Of a stretch of 64,000 bases of DNA, positions 54,000 through 64,000 are shown in pieces. A program made the position numbers and the translations under genes. The number at the start of each line of letters is the position of its first letter. The stretch's first letter is position 1. Origin of the DNA: Salticus scenicus (taxonomy: Eukaryota > Arthropoda > Arachnida > Araneae > Salticidae). Below the pieces are notes generated by a model. It ran no database searches. It was not told the DNA's origin and saw only the letters and a program-made list of their open reading frames with translations. The stretch is from the NCBI GenBank assembly GCA_963930645.1, contig OZ005660.1, positions 245,981,082 through 246,045,081 of the forward strand, in the 5' to 3' direction.

Positions 54000-56150
54000 C
54001 CCTAAGTTCTTTAAACAATTTCCTTGAAAACCACGTTATTCTGCCATATTTTTCCTGTATTTAGAGCGAGTAGCCATTGAATATTAATTATTCTAAACAA
54101 GGGTGTTTGATATCGAAATGTCGAAAGAAACGACGTTTCTGCTGCTATTTTTTCAGGGCAACGCACGGGATAACTTATATGGTAGTTCGTCACTGCCAAA
54201 CCTAAGACTATTATATAATAATCTTATATAATCTCATATAATAGTCATATACAATAGTCTTAGTTTTAGCAATGACGGACAAATGGCGGCGAATGATTCA
54301 GCCTTAGGGATAACAGTGAACGCTAATTATTCTCAAGAGGAGAGCAGTTCATGTTCAATTGTTAGCTCAAAAACCTCTAAATCTAAATTTTTATAAAAAT
54401 TGTTCAACTGTCGTATCACTGTCAAAGTGAGGATTAACATTTAGCTCTAATCTACAAGTAAAAGAGAAAAATTCTGATGAGTTTCTCATCTCAAAAACAC
54501 CTTTAACACTGCCGTTTTATCAAAAGCTTTATATCCGTTTCTGAGGAAACCCAATTTTTGCTATATTTTGTAACCGATTATTTAAAGGGTTAGCAACGAA
54601 AGCGAATTTTTTCAAAATGATTTCTCACCGCAAAAAACCTTTTAAGCTCGACTTTCATTAAAGTCATTATATCCATTTCCGAGTAATCCCAATTTCTGCC
54701 ATTTAATGCAACAGGCGAATAAAAAGTTAGCATCTAATGCGAATTTTCTTGAAGACTTCAATATGTCCAACAGATTTTGCATCTCAAAAATACATTAATA
54801 CCAAATTTTCCTAAAAATCGTTTTATCAATTTCCGAATAAACAAAGTTTGTGTCATATTTTATATGTGCGGAATGAAGGGTTAACAGCGAACGGGAATTT
54901 TTTAGATCTTTCACCTTTTAAACACCCCCTCCCCCCCCCCCCGAAAAAAAAAAATAATCACAAGCTTTCATTAAAATAGATATACCTACGTCTGAGTAAA
55001 TCAAATTTCTGCCATATGTTACGAACGGCGGATAAAGAGCTAACAGGAAACGCGAAATTTCCGCGATAGTTTTTGTCCAATCGATATTTCCTCGCAAAAT
55101 AATCTCAATTCCGATATTTCATCAAAATCGTTATGTCCATCCCCGAACAAACCCAATTTCTGCAACATTTCGCAAACAGAGAATAAAGCGTTAAGTTTTA
55201 AATGTGAATGGAATTTTTCGTGAAAACGGGGATAAGTCCAATACATTTTGCATGAAATAATACGAAAGAAAAGGAAAATAAACCATATTTTTAATCAAAT
55301 CGTTATATCCAGTTCCGAGTACACAGGATTTTTACAATATCTTGCAACGCCCAGAATAAGAATTAACAACGAACGAGAATTTTCCTGAAGATGAGGATAA
55401 GACCAATTTATTTTTCCCCTCAGAAACTTCATAGCTTCTAACTTGTATAAAAATCATCATACTGAATATTTCTGAGTAAAACCAATGTTGGTTCTACATG
55501 TTCACAACGGGTTAACATAAAGAGTTAACAAAGAAAGTAAACTTTTCTGAAGATGAGAATAAGTCCAATGAATTTTGTACCTCAAAAAATCGTTAGACCC
55601 CATTTTTTTTTATTAAATTTACTATTCATTTAAATTTTCGAGAAAACTCAAATTCTGTCATATTTTGCAACCATCAGAAAAATAATTAACAGCGAACGCG
55701 AATTTTCCTCAAGACGAAAATAAAGTCATGTCGATTTTTCAGTAAGAAAAGAAAAAAAAAAAAAAATCAATCCCAAACTTTCTTTAAGATTGGTATATAT
55801 ATATATATATATATGTTTCTTATTCAGTCCAATTGATGCCGTATGTTGCAAACGGCGGATAAAAGTTTAACAGCGAACGCGGAATTTCCTGAAGATTACG
55901 ATAGGTGCACTCGATTTTTCTGCTTAGAAAAACGCTTAATCCTAATTTTTCATCAAAATCTTTACGTATATTTCTGAGTAAAGTTAATTTTCACTATATG
56001 TCGCAAATGGTAGAAGCAGGTTAACAACAAGCAACAATTTTCGTAGAGATGAAGATAAAATCAATCGATTTTTCATGTAAAAGAAAAAAAAAAATTAATC
56101 CCAAAATTTCATCGAAATCGTTACAGTCGTTTCCAAGTTACCCAAGATAT
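53760..56150 (+). repeat. Decayed satellite, unit about 160 bp, a dozen or more units
   Basis: The phrase (G)TTAACAGCGAACGCGAATTT or a variant recurs near 54590, 54725, 54877, 55036, 55190, 55363, 55524, 55684, 55864 and 56020, spacings 135-180. It is accompanied by CCGAGTAAACCCAATTTCTG, CATATTTTGCAAC and TTTTTCATCTCAAAAA in constant order. Earlier, weaker units reach back to about 53760. Units are diverged from each other, so homogenisation has stopped. Interruptions are TA tracts (53964-53997, 55795-55815) and a 90-bp hairpin. No open frame persists. Confidence 0.8.
54188..54277. mobile_element. 90-bp hairpin inside the satellite
   Basis: CGTCACTGCCAAACCTAAGA and (right, reverse-complemented) CGTCATTGCTAAAACTAAGA are inverted arms followed by CTATTATA-type sequence. 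It could be a very small MITE. Confidence 0.6.
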
Positions 56151-56155
56151 ATATA

Positions 56156-57807
56156 CACTGAGCGACAAAACAAAAGCCGCATTGCAGAAAAAATGACTTA
56201 TACCTTTTTTATTTGTAATAACTTTAAAATTAATGGTTGAAACAAGTAAAACTGTCTTGTTTGCATAATACCAAAAGGATGAAGTGATACCTATGTACAT
56301 TTTCGATTTAACAATTCGCATTATTACACTCTACGAAGTACTTTATCAAAATCAGCATAAAACTTTCTTTTTAAACATAATGCAATAACCATACTCTTTG
56401 TATTCTATTATGATTTCTTATAAGAAATAAACAAGTAATATTTTAATATACGAAATAAAACTATTTATTTGTTAGATCTAAGCGATTTTTTATTTAAAAT
56501 ATGTATTCAGCATTGGGTTAATTCCACCTTTATATGGAAATACTGATTTAATGCGCAATGGCATAGTATTAAACAGTCTTTTAATGTAAATCACAGAAAT
56601 TTCAATGTGCCAAATATCACAGATAATTTTTTCTAGTTCTGGCAGAGTTGTAGGCTGCAAATTTCGAATCCTCTCCCCTCTTCCCCGCCTTTTTATAGAC
56701 GAAACATTTTCGAGCGGATCGCGATTGGGACTATTTCCGTGTCTTGTAAATAAAAAATTCTACTATATGCTTTGTGGAATTTAAATTAAAGTGGAAAAAT
56801 ATATGATTACTTACAGAATTTTAGGTCCTCATGGGAATGGATAGGAAATTTTGATAATTTGAAGTGAATAAACTTACCACAGACGCCGTGTAGTAAGGTA
56901 CATTATCATCTTGAAATGCTGTTAGCGGAAATGTCTAAGATACTTCCAAAATAATCGTTCAGGCACCACTTTTCTAAAGACTGTGTTTTATTTTGAGTTA
57001 ATTGATCCCTTGAGCATAAAAATTTGCCCGACTGTTTGAAAAGGTATGCACCTCCGTACGTAAGGTACGGAGAATGTGTCACTGTTTTTAAAGTGTGATT
57101 TTCATTAAGTCGGTCATATTTTCGTTGTCAGATCTGCTTCTTTTCTTTAGCTCGAAATAAGTTAAACTTGACTCATCAGAGAGAACCAGTTCAGCCCAAT
57201 AATTAAATAATCATTTAAATAATATTTTATCTATCTGAGGTCTTGCTTTGCTAATTATCTTCACTAAAAATGGGATTTTTCCAAAATTTCTGTCATTTAA
57301 ACCTGCTTTGTTTAATAGTTGCTGCACGTAGTTAAAGAAATTATGCTGCTAAACACTTTTTCTGAATCTCTTTTATGTTCTAAATGTAATACAAACCGAT
57401 TTTATAAGCAATGGCTTTTCAACTTACGGGTTTCACGCTTGGATGAGCAACATGGCCCCCTAAAGCCAAATTTCTAGTTTAAACGGCCAAAAAATTTTGT
57501 ATCTCGCTAAAAACCATTTTACCAATATTTCGTTAATATTTAACTATTTGGTACCTCACGTATTAAAATATTTTTTGATTTTCATCCAAAAATTAATACT
57601 TTTTATTGCATCGTTAACTGCCTTACTATTACCATTTTTGAAATAATTTCTAAAATTACAATTTTCCTGACAATTGCATTTTGTTCTTAACACTCGACTC
57701 AATGCTGAAGTGTATATGGAGGACAACATAATAAAATCTGTTCGAAAATTTGCTTTTTAAACGATAAAATTGGCGGTTGTAGAAGGTAAAAAGAAAAATA
57801 TCGAAAT

Positions 57808-57838
<31 letters not shown>

Positions 57839-57851
57839 GTCGCTTTGTGTC
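56156..57851 (-). mobile_element. 1.7-kb decayed Tc1-like transposon
   Basis: The left end is CACTGAGCGACAAAACAAAA after TA. The right end, reverse-complemented, is CACAAAGCGACAAAAAAAAA, an imperfect inverted repeat. On the minus strand scraps of a DDE transposase are seen: ELVLSDESSLTYFE (about 57195-57155) with the first catalytic Asp, SPNRDPLENV (about 56730), and LFNTMPLRIKSVFPYKGG (about 56575-56520), which matches the usual C-terminal motif. Many stops and frameshifts. It lies at the right edge of the 160-bp satellite. Confidence 0.75.
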
Positions 57852-58190
57852 TAAATTTAACAAAACAGGTACTTAACCCGTTTAATATAGGCAATGGATT
57901 ATCGGGGTATAATTTCCCAAACGGACGGCAACGTTTATCTTCTGAATAATGTCAATCAGTTTAACAATGGGGGATTGAGATATTCCAGCCCTTCAGAAGG
58001 GCTCTTTCCAGCTATGTAAATACGTGTGGGGAGATAGACGGATAGCAACTTGTCAGCTTAGCATGTCCGAAATATTTCCTATCGGATTCATGTCAGAAAA
58101 TGCTAAATAAATATGATTTTCTGTAAAGTTGTTTCATTGTAAAGGAAATTGTCCACTAGCGACACATGACCTGCTATTGTCGTCAATTAA

Positions 58191-58410
58191 CCCGTTAGTA
58201 GTCGCTATAGACAGCGCCACCTATCACAAAATGCGCACTTTTCATTTAACTGTCACCAGTAAGTTTAAGAAGTTATGTGATCAACGTTTCTTCGATTTTA
58301 TTCGCGTTTTATGTATATCAAATGCCACTTCTAAAAATTTTTGGTGGCTATTGAATAAAAAAATCTGGCAACACTGAAGGATGGGCGGCAAATAAGCTAC
58401 TACTAGCGGG
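58191..58410. mobile_element. 220-bp piggyBac-like MITE at TTAA
   Basis: TTAA stands on both sides (58187-58190 and 58411-58414). The ends are CCCGTTAGTAGTCGCT and (right, reverse-complemented) CCCGCTAGTAGTAGCT. A TTAA target and CCC starts are the piggyBac signature. It has no transposase. Frames at 58129-58377 and 58281-58544 are artefacts of crossing it. Confidence 0.82.
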
Positions 58411-58414
58411 TTAA

Positions 58415-60077
58415 AATAATTTTTTTTTTCTATGGCTCTATCGTAAAGATTTAATCTGTGTGTTGCTGAAGTGACAGAGATGCATTTCATAATGATTCGG
58501 AGGTCAGTAAAATCATCATTTGAGACGACACTGTATACTGACATAAAATTCCCTTTAAATTAGAATTTCCTTGCACAGATGAAGGATTGTTTCAAGTCCC
58601 ATGTTCCCTTCAAAGGAAAATGAAATTATAATCAAAAATATTTCTAAACTTGATTTGTCGCAATGACCTTGTCTTTGACTTCTGTGTTCATTTGCATTCT
58701 CCAAAATATTTTTCAAATGATGTAAAGTATATTTAGTGTTATAGACTCTGCAACTACGTCTAGTGTTTCCTCTCCTGAGCAACCGTTGATTCTTCAGATT
58801 TCTGAGTCTGATATTATTCAGACATTGTCTACACGACGATTGATTCTTGGTCTTGTCCAAGCAGGTTTTGCGACAGATTTGGCGTCACTCCTGATTAATA
58901 TATTCACACTAAGTATAATGTGATTATTCAGGGTCCTTATACCAGAGTTACAGTGTCACCTAGTAATAAACAACGAAGTTAACGTTCCGATCTCAAAAAG
59001 CAGTAAGAGATATTGTAAAAAGACAATTAACAGTTATAAAACATCTTAGATTTTTTACAAAAAGACGTGTTATACAGAATAAATCCAAAAAAAAAAAGCT
59101 TTAAAAACGTGCGTTTCTTCGGTTTATGACTTATCAACACTTTGACGTTAAAAGCCACAAACAAATGGAGAAACTATTATTTTTTCGACTAAGAACTAGA
59201 ATTTGCATAACTCACAAAACCGTGGTTCAAATTTCTTGATCTTTTCTTCATTCGTATACATTTTTTAGCACCACGGATTTAAGGAAAATTCGACTAAGCA
59301 AACGCACATTTTACGCGTTCTCAGCATAATTAAGCGCAAGATATATTTTTTTACTTAATCGTGAATATTTTAGTGCTTTGTAATTGACTTCTATTAGTAT
59401 GACTTACTATTTTCGATTGGGGGACGTAAATTCTCTTATATGTCGATCTCAGCTTGTAATGGTCAGTTCTTGACAGGTACTTTTATCATGTCCAGAGCAC
59501 AGTTCATTTTTTCATGTTTACCGATTTTTAAATCTATCATTGCTCTCACTGATACAAAGCACCAAAAGAAAGTTTTTTTTTTTTTTTTTTCAGTTATCGA
59601 TGAATTATTTTTCGATTAAAGTGTATAAAGCTACTTTCGTTACTATGAAAATTGTCAAATATCACTTGAACAAAAAAGTTTAAGTTTGGGAGAAACAATA
59701 AAGATTGGAGGCCCATTATCAAATGCTGCCCCGGGCCCCCAAATCCCTAGTTACAGCTCTGGCGATTTTAATAAATTATATCATTCTGCATTGAACGAGG
59801 CTAAAGCTATTCTTCCGGAATATACAATGTTGTTCTGACGTAGTATGACTTTTTTGTAAATGTGCGTTGTATGTTTATGTCCCTGAGGAGGGCTAGTTTT
59901 TAGCCGAAACGTCTGTCTTATGTTTTTTATGTTTTTTAATTAAAATGTACTTTTAAATTTTTTAAGTTTTAGTTTTATTTATCTCACTTTGGTTATAATG
60001 CATTAATGAGACAGTTAGATTATATTTAATTTTCTTAAATTGCAAATAGTTGTGTTAAAAAGCTATTATTGTTATTA
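58415..60077. other. AT-rich interval, no gene seen
   Basis: No exon was recognised. The minus frame at 58555-58860 is low-complexity and unsupported. At 59881-59915 CCCTGAGGAGGGCTAG...GCCGAAACGTCTG resembles a short motif often found in interspersed repeats. A T-run lies at 59572-59590. The right end of the candidate 12.4-kb hAT falls at 59761. Confidence 0.4.
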
Positions 60078-60293
60078 TTAGGTCATTGCATAAATTCGTG
60101 CGTTTTTTTATTGCTTCATTTCATAAAAATACATCAAATCAACTGACAATTTTTAATCAAAATACTCTTCATTACTTTCAACAACCTTTTCCCATTTTTC
60201 GGGTAACAAATGTATATACCACGGCCATAGAAGCTTTCCTCTTTGAAGGCAATAAAATGATCCGCGTCCGCACGAACATTTGCAACGACCTAT
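60078..60293 (-). mobile_element. Internally deleted mariner element
   Basis: The left end is TTAGGTCATTGCATAAATTC. The right end, reverse-complemented, is ATAGGTCGTTGCAAATGTTC. TA is at both edges (60076-60077 and 60294-60295). Between them on the minus strand is the last part of a mariner transposase: FYGRG, then in the next frame LPEKWEKVVESNEEYFD and TAA (60154-60156). The catalytic domain is gone, so one end has been joined to the 3' part by a large deletion. The plus-strand frame across it is antisense. Confidence 0.85.
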
Positions 60294-60295
60294 TA

Positions 60296-61147
60296 TCTTA
60301 TAAAATATTTTCTTTTTCTTTTTTTTAATAATGAAAATGAAAGTACTTCATATTTTTAAATGTTGAATACAGAAATAAAAATAAAAATAAGGATTTACAC
60401 ATTACAGTAGATTACTCAATGAAATGTAAAACGTTACTTTGACTTATTGTTCTTAACATTTATGGTGGGAATTCTCAGTTCGATTTTAAAAGAGAAAAAG
60501 ACATTTGTGGCGATAGGCATTTTGCTTTGTAAAAATCCTTAAAACTCGCCGGGAAAATGTTTAGAAAGTTTTTATGTAACCGTTGTAAAAATAATTTAAA
60601 ATTTTTCTTGTTCTAAAGTAGAGTGTATTCACTTGGTATTATTTTCTTAATGATTAGAACCATATAAAAACATTTAATCCTGCATGTAAATTGTAAACTT
60701 CAGAAATAAAAAGTTTTAAATCAGGCCTGTCCAACCCAAAACTCTGGGCCGAATTTGAAATCTATATTGCACAGGCTGGCCGCGTTGTATAAATGCATAA
60801 ACCACATACATATAATCCTTTATCCGGTAGGATCGTGAGGAAAATGTGTATTTAAAAATATTTTTATTCATAAAACAACTATAAAACAGTAAGAAATTTA
60901 TGACTATGCGTTCATAAGTACGATAGTGAAAATCAGTTATTGATATGATACATATTTTATTACCCTTAATGAGCGCAATATTTGTTTCTTCAGCTACCTT
61001 AATTGGTGTATTCATTTAAAATGTCAGAAACAACTGATAAATTTTAGATGTTTTAACCGAAGATGTCAAATTGTATATTTCCTGAATTCTGAAGCGGGTA
61101 CATTAGACCCGCTTAAACTTTTACCCTTTTAAATATTTTCTTATATT

Positions 61148-61184
<37 letters not shown>

Positions 61185-61604
61185 TCTTGTTTTCTGTTAA
61201 TAATCACAAAATCACAGCAAATATCTTCATATTATGTCATTTTGTCATGTGATTTTAAAGAGTACATGTAAAGAAGATTAGACTCAAGCAGGAAATTTTT
61301 CATAGAAAGTGTTATACATACTTTGCATCTGTTATTTTAATATATTCTAACGAACCTGTATTATGCATTGAATTATAGAATACACAAGTTGTATAAATGT
61401 CTTTTAATGATGAATCATATTTTATACTAGACATTTAAAAAAAAAAAAACATTTCAACTTTAACGTCACTATTATATGGCTGTGTATTAACTATCATATT
61501 AGTTAATTTTCAGTTAATTTATTCTAAAATTTAAATTTAATAATAACATAAATCCAGTTTTCAAGTCTTTATTTATTTATTTTTTCCTTAGCTTGTTTAT
61601 TATG
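60296..61604. other. AT-rich interval with TA microsatellite
   Basis: A TA microsatellite at about 61149-61181 is the only clear feature. The minus frame at 60716-61015 has no recognisable domain. Confidence 0.4.
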
Positions 61605-61613
61605 TCTAATTGT

Positions 61614-61842
61614 TTGGCTTGGTTTGGTTTGGTTTGATGAGTACTGAGATTTATTGCTTGCCTCTAAGGCCGCTTATATCTCGAAAAATCCACACCACAA
61701 GGGTTTACAAGTTTTTATTATACAAGTACACAATATTTTGAGGACATAAGACAACACAAACATCCATGCCCGCAGCAGGATTCGAACCTGGGACCATTAG
61801 ATTCGGAAGGCAGCGACCTACCGACCGAACCACCTGGCCGGC
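61614..61842 (-). repeat. tRNA-derived SINE, fourth family, 9-bp target duplication
   Basis: On the minus strand the head reads GCCGGCCAGGTGGTTCGGTC (A-box region) and AGGTTCGAATCCTGC (B-box), followed by a ~150-bp body and a CAAAC-type tail. TCTAATTGT is duplicated at 61605-61613 and 61843-61851. The body does not resemble the other three SINE families, and the boxes are intact. Confidence 0.92.
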
Positions 61843-61851
61843 TCTAATTGT

Positions 61852-62925
61852 AAGTACTCGTATTTTATCTTGTTTTTTTTTTATATTATTTACATGTTTG
61901 TAGAATGTTAAATCATTTGTATTTTGCTAAAACGATGCTGTAAATTTGTCCTCTTAAACATTATATTTAGTGTATAATATTATATAATGCTTACCTGTGG
62001 TGGTTATCTTATAATCTAAATTTTGCTTATGTTATTCTTAGTTATGAATTTCGAAATGGCTGCTAAGCATAATAGATCCTATTTTTAGCTATTTATGGTT
62101 AATATACATCATCTTCTTCAGAGATTAAATAGAATATGTAATTCTTAGGATATTCTGCTTTGATTTTCTTTTATAAACTTACCAAAGTTAAACACAGCTG
62201 AGATTCCTGAATTACAGTTAGCGAACGCAGCAGACTACTATATATGTTTCATATAAAGTTAAAGGTTTTAAGTTTTAATGAAACACAAGCATTACATCTA
62301 ATATTGTATTTACAGAATGTTTTTAATTTTGTCTGAGTCTACAAAGAATATAATTTGAACTTTATATACGTAAATTTACACGAAGCAAAACGTATTGGTC
62401 CCACCGCTTTTGTCCCGGTATTTTGGTTCTGATAATTTGATCCCGAGGAATTTTTGGTCCATGGCCATTTTGGTCCCGTTAATGTTTTGCTATCTTTTAA
62501 ATATTTATAAGTTTTTTTAGTATGGTAGCATATTTGTTAATACGGGAAAACTGAAGTGGTCTTAGAATATATTTAATTAAGGAATATCTTATATGTAAAT
62601 GTAAAAACTTTCGACATTAAGATTGCTCCTTAGCCATCGAGATTCAGGAAGTATTTTGTGATGTTTTTTTTATGAAAATGTAATATATTACACCTTTTTT
62701 TAATGCACTTGCACATTCTTTTTCTTTTCTTTCTTTTTCTCTTTTTTAACTTGAGATTATTATTTATGTTTTTCATTATTTGACTTCGATTTAACTTAAT
62801 TTAATTGTAATTTAATTTTTAATTTTCAATTAGTGACAAACTGTTTTGATTTAAAAAGTACTGTTAATAATCACAATATCTTCATATTAAAAAAGAATCC
62901 CCATTAGAATGTATTTATTGATAAA
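61852..62925. other. AT-rich interval with TTTTGGTCCC words
   Basis: Between 62395 and 62492 the words TTGGTCCCACC, TTGTCCCGG, TTTGATCCCGAGG, TTTTTGGTCC and TTTTGGTCCCG recur irregularly, likely a short degenerate repeat. Otherwise nothing was recognised. Confidence 0.4.
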
Positions 62926-62926
62926 G

Positions 62927-62969
<43 letters not shown>

Positions 62970-63031
62970 CATATAAATATAATACACACATATATATGAA
63001 TTTATATATATATATATATATATAAATTATA

Positions 63032-63071
<40 letters not shown>
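62926..63071. repeat. Compound CA/TA microsatellite
   Basis: A CA run (62931-62955) passes into long TA tracts to 63071. Length is likely polymorphic and hard to assemble. Confidence 0.85.
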
Positions 63072-63072
<1 letters not shown>

Positions 63073-63844
63073 GCAACTTTTTGTGTCATTCTTTCCTCTA
63101 TGTTATATTCAGTTCTATATTTTAGTGTGCTGTTATTGTTTTGGTTCTATTAATTGCTAAATTTTAAGATTAAATTTTATTACGTTATCTATTATTTATA
63201 TTTGCATTTAAATTCTATCTGCTGCTTATGCGCAATAAATTTAAATGTATTTTGTTTAATATAAACAGTTTTTCATTTATTTAAAATCTTGTTTATATAT
63301 TAATGTATATATTATTATATATATATACATATGTTTGCCAATTTGGCTTACCATCAATATTCTAAAAGTTTACATGCACTTTGATTATAGCTGCAATGGC
63401 ACTTTTTCTGATGTGTATTATTTCAATTGTTAATCTTATACAATGTTTGGCTGTTTGTGGTTCTATGCATTTAATGGCTCTTTGATGTAGAACTGTTTTA
63501 TCTAAGTTCATAATTGGGATATTCCTTTAGTAGTTTGTATGTGCCTAAATGAGTTTTGACAATTATTATTAAATTTAAAAGTATTTATGCATAATTTTCT
63601 AAAGTTTCATGAAGTTGCTTTTTTTCTCTTTCACAAGTTTAATGGTCCTTATTTATTATCCTTCAGGTCGGCGTAAGTATTTTAAGTTAATATGGTAACT
63701 CATTGGTTCCTTATCTATATCGCAACTTTTTGTGTCATTCTTTCCTCTATGTTATATTCAGTTCTATATTTTAGTGTGCTGTTATTGTTTTGGTTCTATT
63801 AATTGCTAAATTTTAAGATTAAATTTTATTACGTTATCTATTAT
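63072..63844 (+). repeat. Perfect 124-bp direct repeat, 649 bp apart
   Basis: The block starting CGCAACTTTTTGTGTCATTC at 63072-63195 recurs without a visible difference at 63721-63844. Both copies are bordered on the left by sequence ending in a TAT-rich junction and on the right by TA-rich sequence. This suggests a 649-bp tandem unit joined through TA microsatellites, or an assembly duplication. Confidence 0.8.
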
Positions 63845-63850
63845 TCATAC

Positions 63851-63912
<62 letters not shown>

Positions 63913-64000
63913 TATATATATAATTATATATATATATACATATATATATACATACATACATATGTACATATGTGTGTGTGTGTGTGAGAGAGAGAGAGAG
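63845..64000. repeat. TA/TG/GA compound microsatellite at window end
   Basis: TA tracts with ATACATA interruptions, then GTGTGT and a terminal GAGAGA run continue to the window edge. Confidence 0.85.

Larger units (their letters stand above)
47372..59761. mobile_element. Candidate 12.4-kb hAT element or matched pair of ends
   Basis: CAGGGCTGTAACTACC at 47372 matches CAGAGCTGTAACTAGG at the reverse complement of the end at 59761. Both are followed within 50 bp by a GGGCCC-rich block. The flanks GTGCTTTT and GCGATTTT agree at six of eight positions, as a worn 8-bp duplication might. All features from 47621 to 58410 would then be insertions within it. Two separate fragments of one family would look the same, so confidence is limited. 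No transposase was found. Confidence 0.4.

Noticed and set aside
53760..56150. rRNA or snRNA cluster
   Set aside because: Units share no conserved RNA motif and are strongly diverged; they are best read as satellite.
58129..58860. Overlapping small frames near 58 kb
   Set aside because: The first two cross the piggyBac-like MITE and the third is low-complexity; no recognised protein.
60086..60328. 80-residue plus-strand frame
   Set aside because: It is antisense to the mariner transposase remnant and includes both terminal repeats.

Overview
This is an AT-rich eukaryotic window made mostly of transposable elements and their remains. No intact host gene can be supported. It has tRNA-derived SINEs, Tc1/mariner, hAT, piggyBac-like and probable PIF/Harbinger DNA elements, a BEL/Pao LTR retrotransposon, decayed satellites and many A/T and TA tracts. 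These fit an arthropod genome. The CEICSK-type C2H2 zinc-finger arrays and the mix of repeats suggest a chelicerate such as a spider, but that is an inference and not a proven identification.

Layout. 1-15 kb holds decayed interspersed repeats, an A/B-type tandem array (2401-2995), a 199-bp hAT MITE with a perfect 8-bp target duplication (4458-4656) and a 2.9-kb TA-flanked inverted-repeat element (11449-14379). 15.1-29.5 kb is a minus-strand C2H2 zinc-finger pseudogene cut in two by an 11.5-kb insertion (17705-29181). That insertion has matching terminal inverted repeats and a 3-bp TAA duplication, as in PIF/Harbinger, and is itself full of SINEs, hAT MITEs and foldbacks. 30.3-40.7 kb holds two direct copies of a gene-like fragment on either side of a 6.9-kb BEL/Pao retrotransposon. 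The 5' LTR of that retrotransposon carries a 707-bp hAT-like MITE flanked by a perfect 8-bp duplication. 43.8-45.8 kb is a second zinc-finger pseudogene on the plus strand, paralogous to the first and in inverted orientation. 47.4-59.8 kb is a nest of elements inside elements (palindromic MITE, hAT, hAT MITE, SINE in SINE, Tc1), followed by a 1.3-kb inverted-repeat element, a decayed ~160-bp satellite and a second, badly decayed Tc1. 58-64 kb holds a piggyBac-like MITE, an internally deleted mariner, another SINE and TA-rich satellite-like sequence.

How the parts relate. The zinc-finger genes are the only host-like coding sequences. Both carry in-frame stops or frameshifts, so they are relics of an amplified family. 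Insertion junctions give a relative order of events: zinc-finger duplication, then the Harbinger-like insertion into one copy; BEL insertion, then the MITE into its LTR; palindromic MITE, then hAT and Tc1 into it, then MITE and SINE into the hAT. I see no bacterial-type operon, CRISPR array, rRNA or bona fide tRNA gene.
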